Origin: Candidatus Cloacimonas sp.
GTDB lineage: Bacteria > Cloacimonadota > Cloacimonadia > Cloacimonadales > Cloacimonadaceae
Assembly: GCA_023227825.1 (NCBI GenBank)
Contig: JALOCJ010000001.1
Span: 62,001 to 126,000 of the forward strand
Reading direction: 5' to 3'
DNA length: 64,000 nt
In this document: piece after piece, positions 7,852-16,278 of the stretch
How positions within the stretch are numbered: the first letter of the stretch is position 1
Layout of the letters: the number at the start of each line of letters is the position of its first letter
Program-made: the position numbers and the translations under genes
Notes under the pieces: model-generated
Databases searched by the model: none
What the model saw: only the letters and a program-made list of their open reading frames with translations
What the model was told of the DNA's origin: nothing

Positions 7852-9036
7852 ATGGCAAAAGAGAAATATGTTCGAACTAAACCACATCTGAATGTGGGAA
7901 CGATTGGTCATATTGACCATGGAAAAACAACGCTAACTGCAGCGATGACTTTGTATCTGAGTAAAAAAGGCGGTGCAAAATTCCGTTCTTTTGACAGTAT
8001 TGATAATGCCCCGGAAGAAAAAGCCCGCGGAATAACTATTGCCACAGCTCATGTAGAATATGAAACAGAAAATCGTCATTATGCTCATATTGACTGCCCT
8101 GGGCATGCTGACTATATTAAAAATATGATAACTGGTGCCGCTCAAATGGATGGAGCTATTTTAGTTGTGAGTGCGGATGACGGACCTATGCCTCAAACTC
8201 GTGAGCATATTTTGCTTGCTCGTCAGGTTGGTGTTCCGGCAATAGTGGTCTTTATGAACAAATGTGATTTGGTTGACGATCCTGAATTGCTGGATTTAGT
8301 AGAAATGGAAGTGCGTGAATTACTTGAAAAGTATGAATTTCCAGGTTCCGAAATTCCTGTAATTCGCGGTTCAGCTCTTAAAGCACTAAATGGAGATCCT
8401 GAAGGTGAGAAACAAATTCAAGCTCTTCTAGATGCCATTGATAATTATATTCCACTACCGGAACGTCCTATTGATAAACCATTCCTGATGCCTGTGGAAG
8501 ATGTTTTCAGTATTCCGGGTCGGGGAACTGTGGCTACAGGTCGTGTAGAACGTGGTGTTATCAAAGTTGTCGATAAAGTTGAACGCGTGGGAATTAGGGA
8601 AACAGTAGAAACAACCTGCACGGGTGTAGAAATGTTCCGTAAACTTCTTGATGAAGCACAAGCCGGCGATAATATAGGTGTGCTTTTACGCGGTTTTGGC
8701 AAAAAAGATGTGGTGCGCGGTATGGTTTTAGCAAAGCCCAAATCCATTACTCCGCATACTAAATTTATGGGGCAGACCTATGTTCTTACTGAAGAAGAAG
8801 GTGGTCGTCATAGGCCCTTCCAAACAGGTTATCGTCCCCAATTTTATTTTCGGACAACAGATGTTACCGGTAGCTTAACACTTCCCGAAGGGGTGAAAAT
8901 GGTTATGCCTGGTGACAATGTAGAAATTCAAGCAGAGCTTATAACTCCAATCGCTATGGAACAAGGTTTGCGTTTTGCTATCCGGGAAGGTGGCCATACA
9001 ATCGGCAGTGGTGTTGTTTCTAAAATAATAGAATAA
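7852..9036 (+). CDS. tuf: Elongation factor Tu
   Basis: EF-Tu carries aminoacyl-tRNA to the ribosomal A site in a GTP-dependent way. The 394-aa length is standard. The P-loop GHIDHGKT (residues 19-26), the G3 motif DCPGHADY, and NKCD (G4) are all present. Three-domain EF-Tu sequence continues to GSGVVSKIIE. I chose ATG 7852 because CAGGAGGAAC lies just upstream and the protein then begins MAKEKYVRTKPHLNVGTIGH; an in-frame ATG nine codons earlier falls in the leader hairpin. It is followed 19 nt later by rpmG. Confidence 0.98.
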   Translation: MAKEKYVRTKPHLNVGTIGHIDHGKTTLTAAMTLYLSKKGGAKFRSFDSIDNAPEEKARGITIATAHVEYETENRHYAHIDCPGHADYIKNMITGAAQMDGAILVVSADDGPMPQTREHILLARQVGVPAIVVFMNKCDLVDDPELLDLVEMEVRELLEKYEFPGSEIPVIRGSALKALNGDPEGEKQIQALLDAIDNYIPLPERPIDKPFLMPVEDVFSIPGRGTVATGRVERGVIKVVDKVERVGIRETVETTCTGVEMFRKLLDEAQAGDNIGVLLRGFGKKDVVRGMVLAKPKSITPHTKFMGQTYVLTEEEGGRHRPFQTGYRPQFYFRTTDVTGSLTLPEGVKMVMPGDNVEIQAELITPIAMEQGLRFAIREGGHTIGSGVVSKIIE

Positions 9037-9055
9037 GAGAAGCGGAAAAACTATA

Positions 9056-9202
9056 ATGAGAGATATAATTATCCTTGCCTGTGAAGAATGCAAGAATCGT
9101 AATTATACAACTACCCGTAATAAAAGAAAGCATCCGACGCGAATGGAGCTGAAAAAATATTGCCCCACCTGCCGGAAACATACTGTTCATAAACAGCGTT
9201 AG
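9056..9202 (+). CDS. rpmG: 50S ribosomal protein L33
   Basis: A 48-aa L33: MRDIIILACEECKNRNY... with two Cys pairs (CEEC and CPTC), the zinc-binding form. The ending RKHTVHKQR is a hallmark of the family. It lies between tuf and tRNA-Trp, as in many bacteria. The stop is TAG followed directly by TAA. The ribosome-binding site is weak (AAGCGG upstream). Confidence 0.96.
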   Translation: MRDIIILACEECKNRNYTTTRNKRKHPTRMELKKYCPTCRKHTVHKQR

Positions 9203-9227
9203 TAATTTACCCTGTAAAATGTTGCAC

Positions 9228-9303
9228 AGGACAGTAGTTCAACTGGTAGAGCACCGGTCTCCAAAACCGGGGGTTGCGGGTTCGATTCCTGCCTGTCCTG
9301 CCA
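9228..9303 (+). tRNA. tRNA-Trp (anticodon CCA)
   Basis: The acceptor stem AGGACAG pairs with CTGTCCT. The anticodon stem CCGGT/ACCGG closes loop CTCCAAA, and CCA is encoded at 9301-9303. It sits between rpmG and secE, a position conserved in many bacteria. Confidence 0.97.
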
Positions 9304-9372
9304 CAACATTTTTGGGGTGTTATACTTATTGAATCAGGTTTTTCTTTTCCACAAACAAAGAGAAGTAATGTT

Positions 9373-9558
9373 ATGAAATTTGAAAAAGTAACTCGTTTCT
9401 TTCGGGATGTTCGTTCCGAAATGAAATGTGTAAGCTGGCCTACTAAGGCAGATTTGAAAGAAGGTACATTAGTAGTGATTATTATGTCTGCTATTGTGGC
9501 AATATTTTTGTCCCTTGTTGATTTTGGTTTTACCAAGATTATAGAACTGGTCTTCTAA
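9373..9558 (+). CDS. secE: Preprotein translocase subunit SecE
   Basis: A 61-aa, single-membrane-span SecE, the small subunit that clamps SecY in the translocon. The conserved cytoplasmic amphipathic helix FFRDVRSEMKCVSWPTKADL precedes one transmembrane helix (about residues 33-56). I chose the ATG at 9373, which gives the usual MKFEKVTRFFRDV start; the frame is open further upstream but runs into the tRNA. It is followed 17 nt later by nusG. Confidence 0.96.
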   Translation: MKFEKVTRFFRDVRSEMKCVSWPTKADLKEGTLVVIIMSAIVAIFLSLVDFGFTKIIELVF

Positions 9559-9575
9559 GAAATGGGTGCAGGCAG

Positions 9576-10109
9576 ATGAAGTGGTATGTAATTCATACCT
9601 ATTCAGGTCACGAAAATAAAGTTAAGACCGCAATAGAAAAGGGTCTTATGGGAACACCTTTAGAAAAACAGGTAGGTCGTTTACTGGTTCCTGTTCGCAA
9701 GACCTTCGTTATTAGAGAAGGGAAAAAAATAGAAAGGGATAAGAAGCTTTTTACTTCCTATGTAATTATGGAAGCAGATATGACTCCAGAACTGAAGACC
9801 TATATTCTTCAAATTGCCGGAGTAACAAGTTTTTTGGGAATAAATAAAGAGCATAAAGAGCCCATACCTTTATCTCAGGAAGAAGTGGATCGCTTGTTAG
9901 GAATAACAGACCCCAACCGCGATGTTAAGGTCTATTCATATATGCCTGGAGATATGGTTAAAGTTAGTTCCGGTCCTTTTACTGATTTTGAGGGCATAGT
10001 CCAAAAAACAACGGAAAACGGAACCAAACTGATTATTGAAGTAACTGTGTTTGGACGCAGAACACCTGTGGAATTAAATGCCAGCCAGGTAGAATTAATT
10101 AAAAAATAA
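9576..10109 (+). CDS. nusG: Transcription termination/antitermination factor NusG
   Basis: This 177-aa protein has the NGN domain starting MKWYVIHTYSGHENKVK, which binds the RNA polymerase clamp. The C-terminal KOW domain (about 120-177) contains PGDMVKVSSGPFTDFEG and binds Rho or S10. The length and order secE-nusG-rplK are standard. Confidence 0.98.
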   Translation: MKWYVIHTYSGHENKVKTAIEKGLMGTPLEKQVGRLLVPVRKTFVIREGKKIERDKKLFTSYVIMEADMTPELKTYILQIAGVTSFLGINKEHKEPIPLSQEEVDRLLGITDPNRDVKVYSYMPGDMVKVSSGPFTDFEGIVQKTTENGTKLIIEVTVFGRRTPVELNASQVELIKK

Positions 10110-10133
10110 AAAAGATGCAATAGAGGTAAGATA

Positions 10134-10565
10134 ATGGCTAAACCTAAAGATGCCGTAGCAACAATTAAACTGCAACTTCCAGCTGGAAAAGCTACTCCGG
10201 CACCTCCTGTGGGACCTGCCTTAGGTCAGGTAGGAGTTAATATTCCTGAATTTTGCCGTCAATTTAATGAAAAAACAGCTGATCAGCCAGGAATGGTGTT
10301 CCCTGTAGTAATCTATGTAGCAAAGAATAAATCATTTACTTTTGAAATAAAGACCCCTCCCGCTGCAATACTGATAAAAAAAGAAGCCGGTTTGGCTACG
10401 GGAAGTGCCACTCCCAATAAAGTTAAAGTTGGCAAAATCACTAACGAACAGTTAAAAAATATAGCTCAGTTGAAAATTAAAGATATGAATTGTAATTCCC
10501 TTGAATCTGCTATGAGTATGATCGCTGGAACTGCACGAAGTATGGGTGTTACGATAGAGGACTGA
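10134..10565 (+). CDS. rplK: 50S ribosomal protein L11
   Basis: A 143-aa L11 with the N-terminal proline-rich LPAGKATPAPPVGPALGQ and the C-terminal rRNA-binding segment ending SMIAGTARSMGVTIED. It forms the GTPase-associated centre with 23S rRNA and L10. GAGGTAAGATA precedes the ATG. It is the first gene of rplK-rplA-rplJ-rplL. Confidence 0.98.
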   Translation: MAKPKDAVATIKLQLPAGKATPAPPVGPALGQVGVNIPEFCRQFNEKTADQPGMVFPVVIYVAKNKSFTFEIKTPPAAILIKKEAGLATGSATPNKVKVGKITNEQLKNIAQLKIKDMNCNSLESAMSMIAGTARSMGVTIED

Positions 10566-10606
10566 TACTTCGCTTATGCAGGAGATAGTATTCATAAGGA
10601 GAGTCA

Positions 10607-11311
10607 ATGAAACATAGCAAAAGGTATAATGTTGCCTATACGATGTTTGACCGCCAGAAAAGATTTGATCTTAACGAAGCAATCAAACTTTTAAAGAGTT
10701 TACCAACCTCCAAGTTTGATGAGACCGTTGAACTCCATTTCAATCTGGGTGTAGATCCTCGTAAAGCTGATCAACAAATTCGTAACTCCCTTGTTTTACC
10801 ATATGGAACAGGAAAAGAGGTACGTGTTTTAGTATTTGCTGAGGGCGACAAGGCAGAAGAAGCCAAAAAAACAGGAGCCGATTATGTGGGTGTAGATGAT
10901 CTCATTGAAAAAATATCTAATGGATGGTTTGATTTTGATATTGTGATCGCTACTCCCAATTTAATGGGCAGAATCGGTAAACTGGGACGAGTTCTCGGAC
11001 CCAGAGGATTAATGCCAAATCCCAAAGTAGGAACGGTAACAATGGATATCGGAAAAGCCGTGCAGGAAGCAAAAAGCGGGAAGATAACCTACCGCGTAGA
11101 TAAATTTGGCAACCTGCATATTCCAGTGGGAAAAGTAAGCTTTGATGAAGACAAGCTTAGAGACAACATTAAAGCTGTTCTTACCGCTGTTCTTAGAGAT
11201 AGACCGTCTACACTTAAAGGGGTATACATTAAAAGCATTACCCTCTGCACAACTATGAGTCCCGGAATTAAAATTCAGGTCGCAAGCGCAACCTCGGAAG
11301 CAAGAAGTTAA
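10607..11311 (+). CDS. rplA: 50S ribosomal protein L1
   Basis: A 234-aa L1 (MKHSKRYNVAYTMFDRQKRFDLNEAIKLLK...) with the conserved GRIGKLGRVLGPRGLMPNPK. It forms the L1 stalk and in many bacteria represses its own operon. The 41-nt gap after rplK contains AAGGAGAG just before the ATG. Confidence 0.98.
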   Translation: MKHSKRYNVAYTMFDRQKRFDLNEAIKLLKSLPTSKFDETVELHFNLGVDPRKADQQIRNSLVLPYGTGKEVRVLVFAEGDKAEEAKKTGADYVGVDDLIEKISNGWFDFDIVIATPNLMGRIGKLGRVLGPRGLMPNPKVGTVTMDIGKAVQEAKSGKITYRVDKFGNLHIPVGKVSFDEDKLRDNIKAVLTAVLRDRPSTLKGVYIKSITLCTTMSPGIKIQVASATSEARS

Positions 11312-11323
11312 GGGAGCAGGAAA

Positions 11324-11860
11324 ATGGTGCAAAGCATTAAGTACGATATAGTAAAGAACTTGACAGAAAGATTAAGCGGCGCAAGAGTGATTGTATTGGT
11401 AGATTACAAGGGAATAAATATTGAACAAGTGAATCAATTGCGCAACCGCTTCAGAGAAAGTCAAGTGGATTACTTTGTCCAAAAGAATACCCTGATTAAA
11501 ATTGCCTTAAATAGCTTGGGTATTACAGAACTGAACCCTTATCTAAAGGGACCAACCGCTGTGGCAGTTAGTAAACTGGATGAAGTATCCCCTGCCCGCG
11601 AACTAATTAAATTCTTGAAAGAAGTGATGGAAGATAAGGATTTTCCTTCGTTTAAAGTCGGTTATATAGCAGGTCATATTTATAATGCTGACGAATTGAC
11701 TGCTTTAGCAAAACTTCCATCGCGTGAAGAATTGCTTGCCAAAGTGCTTGCTTGTATGAATGCACCGCTGAGTAACTTTGTAAGCATTAACCAGGGTATC
11801 ATTCGCAAATTTGTTTATGCCCTTGATGCCATCGCTAAAAAACAAGCTGAAGCCAGCTAA
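11324..11860 (+). CDS. rplJ: 50S ribosomal protein L10
   Basis: A 178-aa L10, the base of the L7/L12 stalk, with typical features RVIVLVDYKGINIEQVNQLR and YFVQKNTLIKIAL. It lies only 12 nt after rplA, so the long rplJ leader seen in some bacteria is absent here. GGGAGCAGG is the ribosome-binding site. Confidence 0.97.
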   Translation: MVQSIKYDIVKNLTERLSGARVIVLVDYKGINIEQVNQLRNRFRESQVDYFVQKNTLIKIALNSLGITELNPYLKGPTAVAVSKLDEVSPARELIKFLKEVMEDKDFPSFKVGYIAGHIYNADELTALAKLPSREELLAKVLACMNAPLSNFVSINQGIIRKFVYALDAIAKKQAEAS

Positions 11861-11892
11861 GAAAAATTATTCATTTATCCAATGGAGGAACA

Positions 11893-12276
11893 ATGTCCGA
11901 TAAAAAGCAACAAGTAATTGATCTGATTAAGGAGATGACAGTTCTTGAGCTCTCTGAATTAGTGAAAGAAATGGAAGAAATATTTGGCGTATCCGCTTCT
12001 GCTCCAGTAGCTGCTGTTATGTCAACACAAGGTTCCACTGCTGAAGGTGGAGAAAAAGAAGAACAGACAGAATTTGATGTAATTTTAACCAGTGCCGGCG
12101 AAAAGAAAATTAATGTGATCAAGGTCGTGCGCGAGATAACCAAACTTGGTTTGAAAGAGGCAAAGGACCTAGTTGACGGAGCTCCTAAAATGGTCTCCGA
12201 GAAAGTTAGCAAAGAAGAAGCAGAGTCAGTTAAGAAAAAATTAGAAGAAGCCGGTGCAACTGTTGAAATTAAATAA
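11893..12276 (+). CDS. rplL: 50S ribosomal protein L7/L12
   Basis: A 127-aa L7/L12. The N-terminal dimerisation helix (VIDLIKEMTVLELSELVKE) is followed by a hinge. The C-terminal factor-binding domain has TEFDVILTSAGEKKINVIK and GLKEAKDLVD. The hinge is Gly/Glu/Thr-rich rather than the usual Ala-rich type. AATGGAGGAAC precedes the ATG. Confidence 0.98.
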   Translation: MSDKKQQVIDLIKEMTVLELSELVKEMEEIFGVSASAPVAAVMSTQGSTAEGGEKEEQTEFDVILTSAGEKKINVIKVVREITKLGLKEAKDLVDGAPKMVSEKVSKEEAESVKKKLEEAGATVEIK

Positions 12277-12298
12277 CCAAATCCTAATCAGGATAAAG

Positions 12299-12332
12299 GT
12301 CCAAAAAAAGTCCGCAGGGACTTTTTTTGGAC
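12299..12332 (+). terminator. Strong hairpin between rplL and rpoB
   Basis: A perfect 15-bp stem: GTCCAAAAAAAGTCC (12299-12313), loop GCAG, then the complementary arm (12318-12332). There is no T-run after the stem, but the arm itself contains seven T. The position matches the rplL-rpoB attenuator known in E. coli, so it may set the ribosomal-protein to polymerase ratio. Confidence 0.75.
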
Positions 12333-12485
12333 TAATTTCTGAAAACATCTAACCTTAAACTTTGGTTTGGAAAAAGCCAATTAGTCAGTTTATCATTCTC
12401 AATGTCGCCTAAAAGCGTGAAAAAGAAAATATTAACACTTAAGAGCCAATATTCTGGTTTATAAGAACCAAAAAGGAGAGCGCTT

Positions 12486-15400
12486 TTGAGAAAGGTCAAA
12501 AGTTATTCCCGAATTTCCGGAAGATTTGCTGAATTGGGTATTCCTGAAGTAGAAATACCCAATCTTCTGGCTATGCAGGTGGATTCCTTCAACGATTTTT
12601 TGCAAAAGGATATTCACCCTCAACGCAGAGAGAAAAAAGGGTTGCAGGCAGTATTTGAAAACATATTCCCCCTTGAAGATACGAAGGGTAATTTCTTGTT
12701 AGAATTCATAGAATACAATGTGTTGCAGGAAAAATATTCCCTGGAAGAATGTCGCGAACGAAATTTATCTTATCAGGCACCTTTAAAAGCAAAAATGCGT
12801 TTAAGTGTGTTTGAAAACAAAGAAGGTGTCCGCGAGCATAAAGATACTTTAGAACAGGAGGTCTTCCTGGGCGAAATACCTCTAATAACTGAACAGGGCA
12901 CCTTTGTTATTAATGGAGCAGAACGGGTAATTATATCACAATTACAGCGTTCTCCGGGTGTTTTCTTTTCGGAGGAAAAACATCCCAGCGGAAAAACTCT
13001 CTATTCAGCAAAAGTGATTCCTTACAGTGGTTCCTGGCTGGATTTTGATATTGATATTCATGATGTGATGTTTGTGCATATTGATAAACGCCGTAAACTT
13101 CCTGTAACAACTCTTTTCCGGGCAATAGGAATTTCCACCAACGAGGATTTGAGGAAGACATTCTATAAATCCGAAACCTGTAATTTAAAAGATGCCAAAG
13201 GTCGTCATCTTTTTGCAGATATTTATGAAAAGGACAATCCTGAACCTATAGCTATGGCTAACGAGCAAATAACGGATTCTTTAATGAAGTTTTTATCAGA
13301 TAAGAAGATTACTAAGGTGGAAGTAATTGATTACAATTATGAAATTGCTAGAAAAGTGCTGGAAAACACAATGGCAAAAGACCCTACAACCAATCAGGAA
13401 GAAGCTCTAAAGAAAATTTACAATTTAATCCGTCCCGGCGAAGATGCTCCTCTGGAAGCTGCCAAACAACTTGTGGATAGAATGTTCTTCAATGAAAAGC
13501 GTTATAATCTTGGAGAAGTAGGCCGCTATAAAATCAATAACCGTTTAGGTATCAATGTTGATCCTAAAATAATGACTCTCACTGTTGAGGATTTTGTCCA
13601 TATTTTCAAAACTCTTATTAATATCTACCATGATGAAGATGATGTTGATGATATAGATAATTTGGCAAACCGCAGAGTTCGGACTGTAGGCGAATTGCTG
13701 CAGGAACAGTATACTTCCGGAATGGCTATGGTTGCTAGAATTATTCAGGAACGGATGGCAATTTCCAATATTGATGAAGTTACTGTTCACGATTTGGTAA
13801 ATAGCAATGCTCTTATTTCTGTAGTGCAATCGTTTTTCTTAACAGGTCAGTTATCTCAATTTATGGAACAAACAAATCCTTTAGCCGCCCTAAGACATAA
13901 AAGGGCTTTATCTGCTTTGGGACCAGGAGGTTTGGCTCGTGAAAGAGCTGGCTTTGAAGTTCGTGATGTTCATTCTTCTCACTATGGTAGAATCTGCCCG
14001 ATTGAAACACCTGAGGGTCCAAACATAGGTTTAATTGTATCTCCAGCAATATATTCCCGTATAAATCATTTCGGCTTTCTGGAAACCCCCTACCGCAAGG
14101 TTGTTGATGGTTGTGTAACTGATGAGTATGAATATCTTGATGCAGCACAAGAAGAGAAATACATTATTGCTCAAAGTGATGTCCATTTAGATGACAAGCG
14201 CAGAATTACAGATGAAATGATCTTTGCCCGAGACCGAGGTGAGTTTGTTCAAGTTAGCCCTAAACTTGTTCAGTATATGGATATAGCTCCTCAGCAGATG
14301 GTTTCTGTATCAGCAGCGCTAATTCCTTTCCTGGAACATGATGATGCGAATCGTGCTTTAATGGGTTCCAATATGCAGCGTCAGGCAGTGCCGTTAATTA
14401 ATCCTCAAGCACCTTTAGTAGGAACCGGTATGGAAAAGATCGCTTCAATGGATACTTCTTCTATTGCTGTAGCTCCTTATGATAGTATAGTTACAAAAGT
14501 CACTTCTGCCTATATAGACCTGAAGCCAATAGATGAAAAAGATGAAGCATATTATCTTTCTATTGGTAATCGTATACATCTGAAAAAATTTGTGCGCACC
14601 AATCAAGATACTTGTATTAATCAGCGTCCTATTGTGCGTGTTGGGGAATCTGTAAAAAAGGGACAACCAATTTCTGACGGTGCTTGTGTAGAAGATTATC
14701 GTTTGGCATTGGGAACTAATTTATTGGTTGCTTTTATGCCCTGGTATGGTTATAATTATGAAGATGCCGTCATTATTAGCGAAAAGGTAGCCCGTGAAGA
14801 TACTTTAACATCCATCTATATTGAAGAACTGGAAGTTTTAGTGCGTAATGTGAAAAACGGTCGTGAAGAGCTTGCTTATGATATTCCCAATGTTCCAGCT
14901 CAGGCATTAAGAAATTTGGATAAAACAGGTATTATCAGAGTAGGAAGTGTGATTCATGCAGGAGACATAATTGTAGGTAAGGTTACTCCCAAGAGTGTAG
15001 AAATTGATCCTTCACCGGAAGAAAATTTAATGCGAGCACTATTTGGAGATCGCGCCGGTGATTTTACCAATAGTTCCTTAAAAGCCAAACCCGGAATGGA
15101 GGGCGTGGTTATTGATGTGAAGGTCTTTTCCCGTTTGGAAGAAGGTAGTGATTTAGAAGAAGAAAATGAAGATAAGATAGAGAAACTAAAGGAAGAATTA
15201 GCATTGCGTCGCAGTAAAATTGAAGAATTTAAGGAAGAAAAACTCTCTGCAGTTTTAGTGGGACAAATTGCTAAAAATATTTGGGATGAAAAAACTAATA
15301 TTCCTTTTATAGCACCCGGAAAAAAGATAACGAAACAGGATTTAAAGCGAATAAACTTCAAAAAGCTGGATCTGAATGTTGAACTGGTTGAAGATAGAGA

Positions 15401-16265
15401 AGTAAACGATTATATCTATTCACAGATTGTCCTGAAAATAAAGCAGTCCCTGGAACAAAGCGATAATATCTATAAAAAATCTCGCGAAAGGATTAAGCAT
15501 GGAGATGAACTTCAATATGGTGTGCGGAAAATGGTTAAAGTATATGTTGCTAAAAAACGCAAGATTGAAGTAGGCGATAAAATGGCAGGTCGTCATGGAA
15601 ATAAGGGTGTGATTTCAATTATCGCTCCAATTGAAGATATGCCTTTTATGGAAGATGGAACCCCCCTGGATATTGTGTTAAATCCTTTGGGCGTTCCTTC
15701 CCGAATGAATATAGGACAAATAATGGAAACCCATCTGGGTTGGGCTGCTAAGACACTTGGTTTTGAAGTAGAAACCCCTATTTTTGATGGTGCGTCTAAT
15801 GAGGATATTGTTTCTGAATTACGCAAAGCAGGACTTCCGGAAGATGGAAAAACAGTTCTCTATGATGGTAAATCTGGTGAACCGTTTAAAGAAAGAGTGA
15901 CCATTGGCATTATTTATATGATGAAATTGAATCATCTTGTAGCGGATAAAATGCATGCTCGTTCCACGGGACCCTATTCTCTTATTACACAACAACCTTT
16001 GGGTGGAAAAGCTCAACATGGAGGTCAGCGTTTGGGAGAAATGGAAGTTTGGGCTTTGGAAGCTTATGGAGCTGCCAGTGTTTTGGAAGAGATGCTTACC
16101 ATCAAAAGTGACGATGTAGATGGACGCAATAATGCTTTTAAAGCTATCACTCGTGGTGATAATCCACCTCCTCCAGGGGTTCCTGAATCCTTTAATGTTC
16201 TTATAAGTGAGCTGAAATCGCTGGGCTTTGATATTGAATTTATCAAAGAAGAAGGGAACAGGTAG
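12486..16265 (+). CDS. rpoB: RNA polymerase beta subunit
   Basis: A 1259-aa beta subunit with all usual blocks, including GPGGLARERAGFEVRDVH, CPIETPEGPNIGLI and the C-terminal MHARSTGPYSLITQQPLGGKA. The start codon is TTG, supported by AAAGGAGAG (12472-12480). In the rifampicin-contact region, residues equivalent to E. coli D516 and R529 are Glu461 and Ala474, while His471 and Ser476 (H526, S531) are conserved. A Lys/Glu-rich insertion lies at about residues 890-930. rpoC follows 13 nt later. Confidence 0.98.
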   Translation: MRKVKSYSRISGRFAELGIPEVEIPNLLAMQVDSFNDFLQKDIHPQRREKKGLQAVFENIFPLEDTKGNFLLEFIEYNVLQEKYSLEECRERNLSYQAPLKAKMRLSVFENKEGVREHKDTLEQEVFLGEIPLITEQGTFVINGAERVIISQLQRSPGVFFSEEKHPSGKTLYSAKVIPYSGSWLDFDIDIHDVMFVHIDKRRKLPVTTLFRAIGISTNEDLRKTFYKSETCNLKDAKGRHLFADIYEKDNPEPIAMANEQITDSLMKFLSDKKITKVEVIDYNYEIARKVLENTMAKDPTTNQEEALKKIYNLIRPGEDAPLEAAKQLVDRMFFNEKRYNLGEVGRYKINNRLGINVDPKIMTLTVEDFVHIFKTLINIYHDEDDVDDIDNLANRRVRTVGELLQEQYTSGMAMVARIIQERMAISNIDEVTVHDLVNSNALISVVQSFFLTGQLSQFMEQTNPLAALRHKRALSALGPGGLARERAGFEVRDVHSSHYGRICPIETPEGPNIGLIVSPAIYSRINHFGFLETPYRKVVDGCVTDEYEYLDAAQEEKYIIAQSDVHLDDKRRITDEMIFARDRGEFVQVSPKLVQYMDIAPQQMVSVSAALIPFLEHDDANRALMGSNMQRQAVPLINPQAPLVGTGMEKIASMDTSSIAVAPYDSIVTKVTSAYIDLKPIDEKDEAYYLSIGNRIHLKKFVRTNQDTCINQRPIVRVGESVKKGQPISDGACVEDYRLALGTNLLVAFMPWYGYNYEDAVIISEKVAREDTLTSIYIEELEVLVRNVKNGREELAYDIPNVPAQALRNLDKTGIIRVGSVIHAGDIIVGKVTPKSVEIDPSPEENLMRALFGDRAGDFTNSSLKAKPGMEGVVIDVKVFSRLEEGSDLEEENEDKIEKLKEELALRRSKIEEFKEEKLSAVLVGQIAKNIWDEKTNIPFIAPGKKITKQDLKRINFKKLDLNVELVEDREVNDYIYSQIVLKIKQSLEQSDNIYKKSRERIKHGDELQYGVRKMVKVYVAKKRKIEVGDKMAGRHGNKGVISIIAPIEDMPFMEDGTPLDIVLNPLGVPSRMNIGQIMETHLGWAAKTLGFEVETPIFDGASNEDIVSELRKAGLPEDGKTVLYDGKSGEPFKERVTIGIIYMMKLNHLVADKMHARSTGPYSLITQQPLGGKAQHGGQRLGEMEVWALEAYGAASVLEEMLTIKSDDVDGRNNAFKAITRGDNPPPPGVPESFNVLISELKSLGFDIEFIKEEGNR

Positions 16266-16278
16266 AAGAGGAGAGAAA

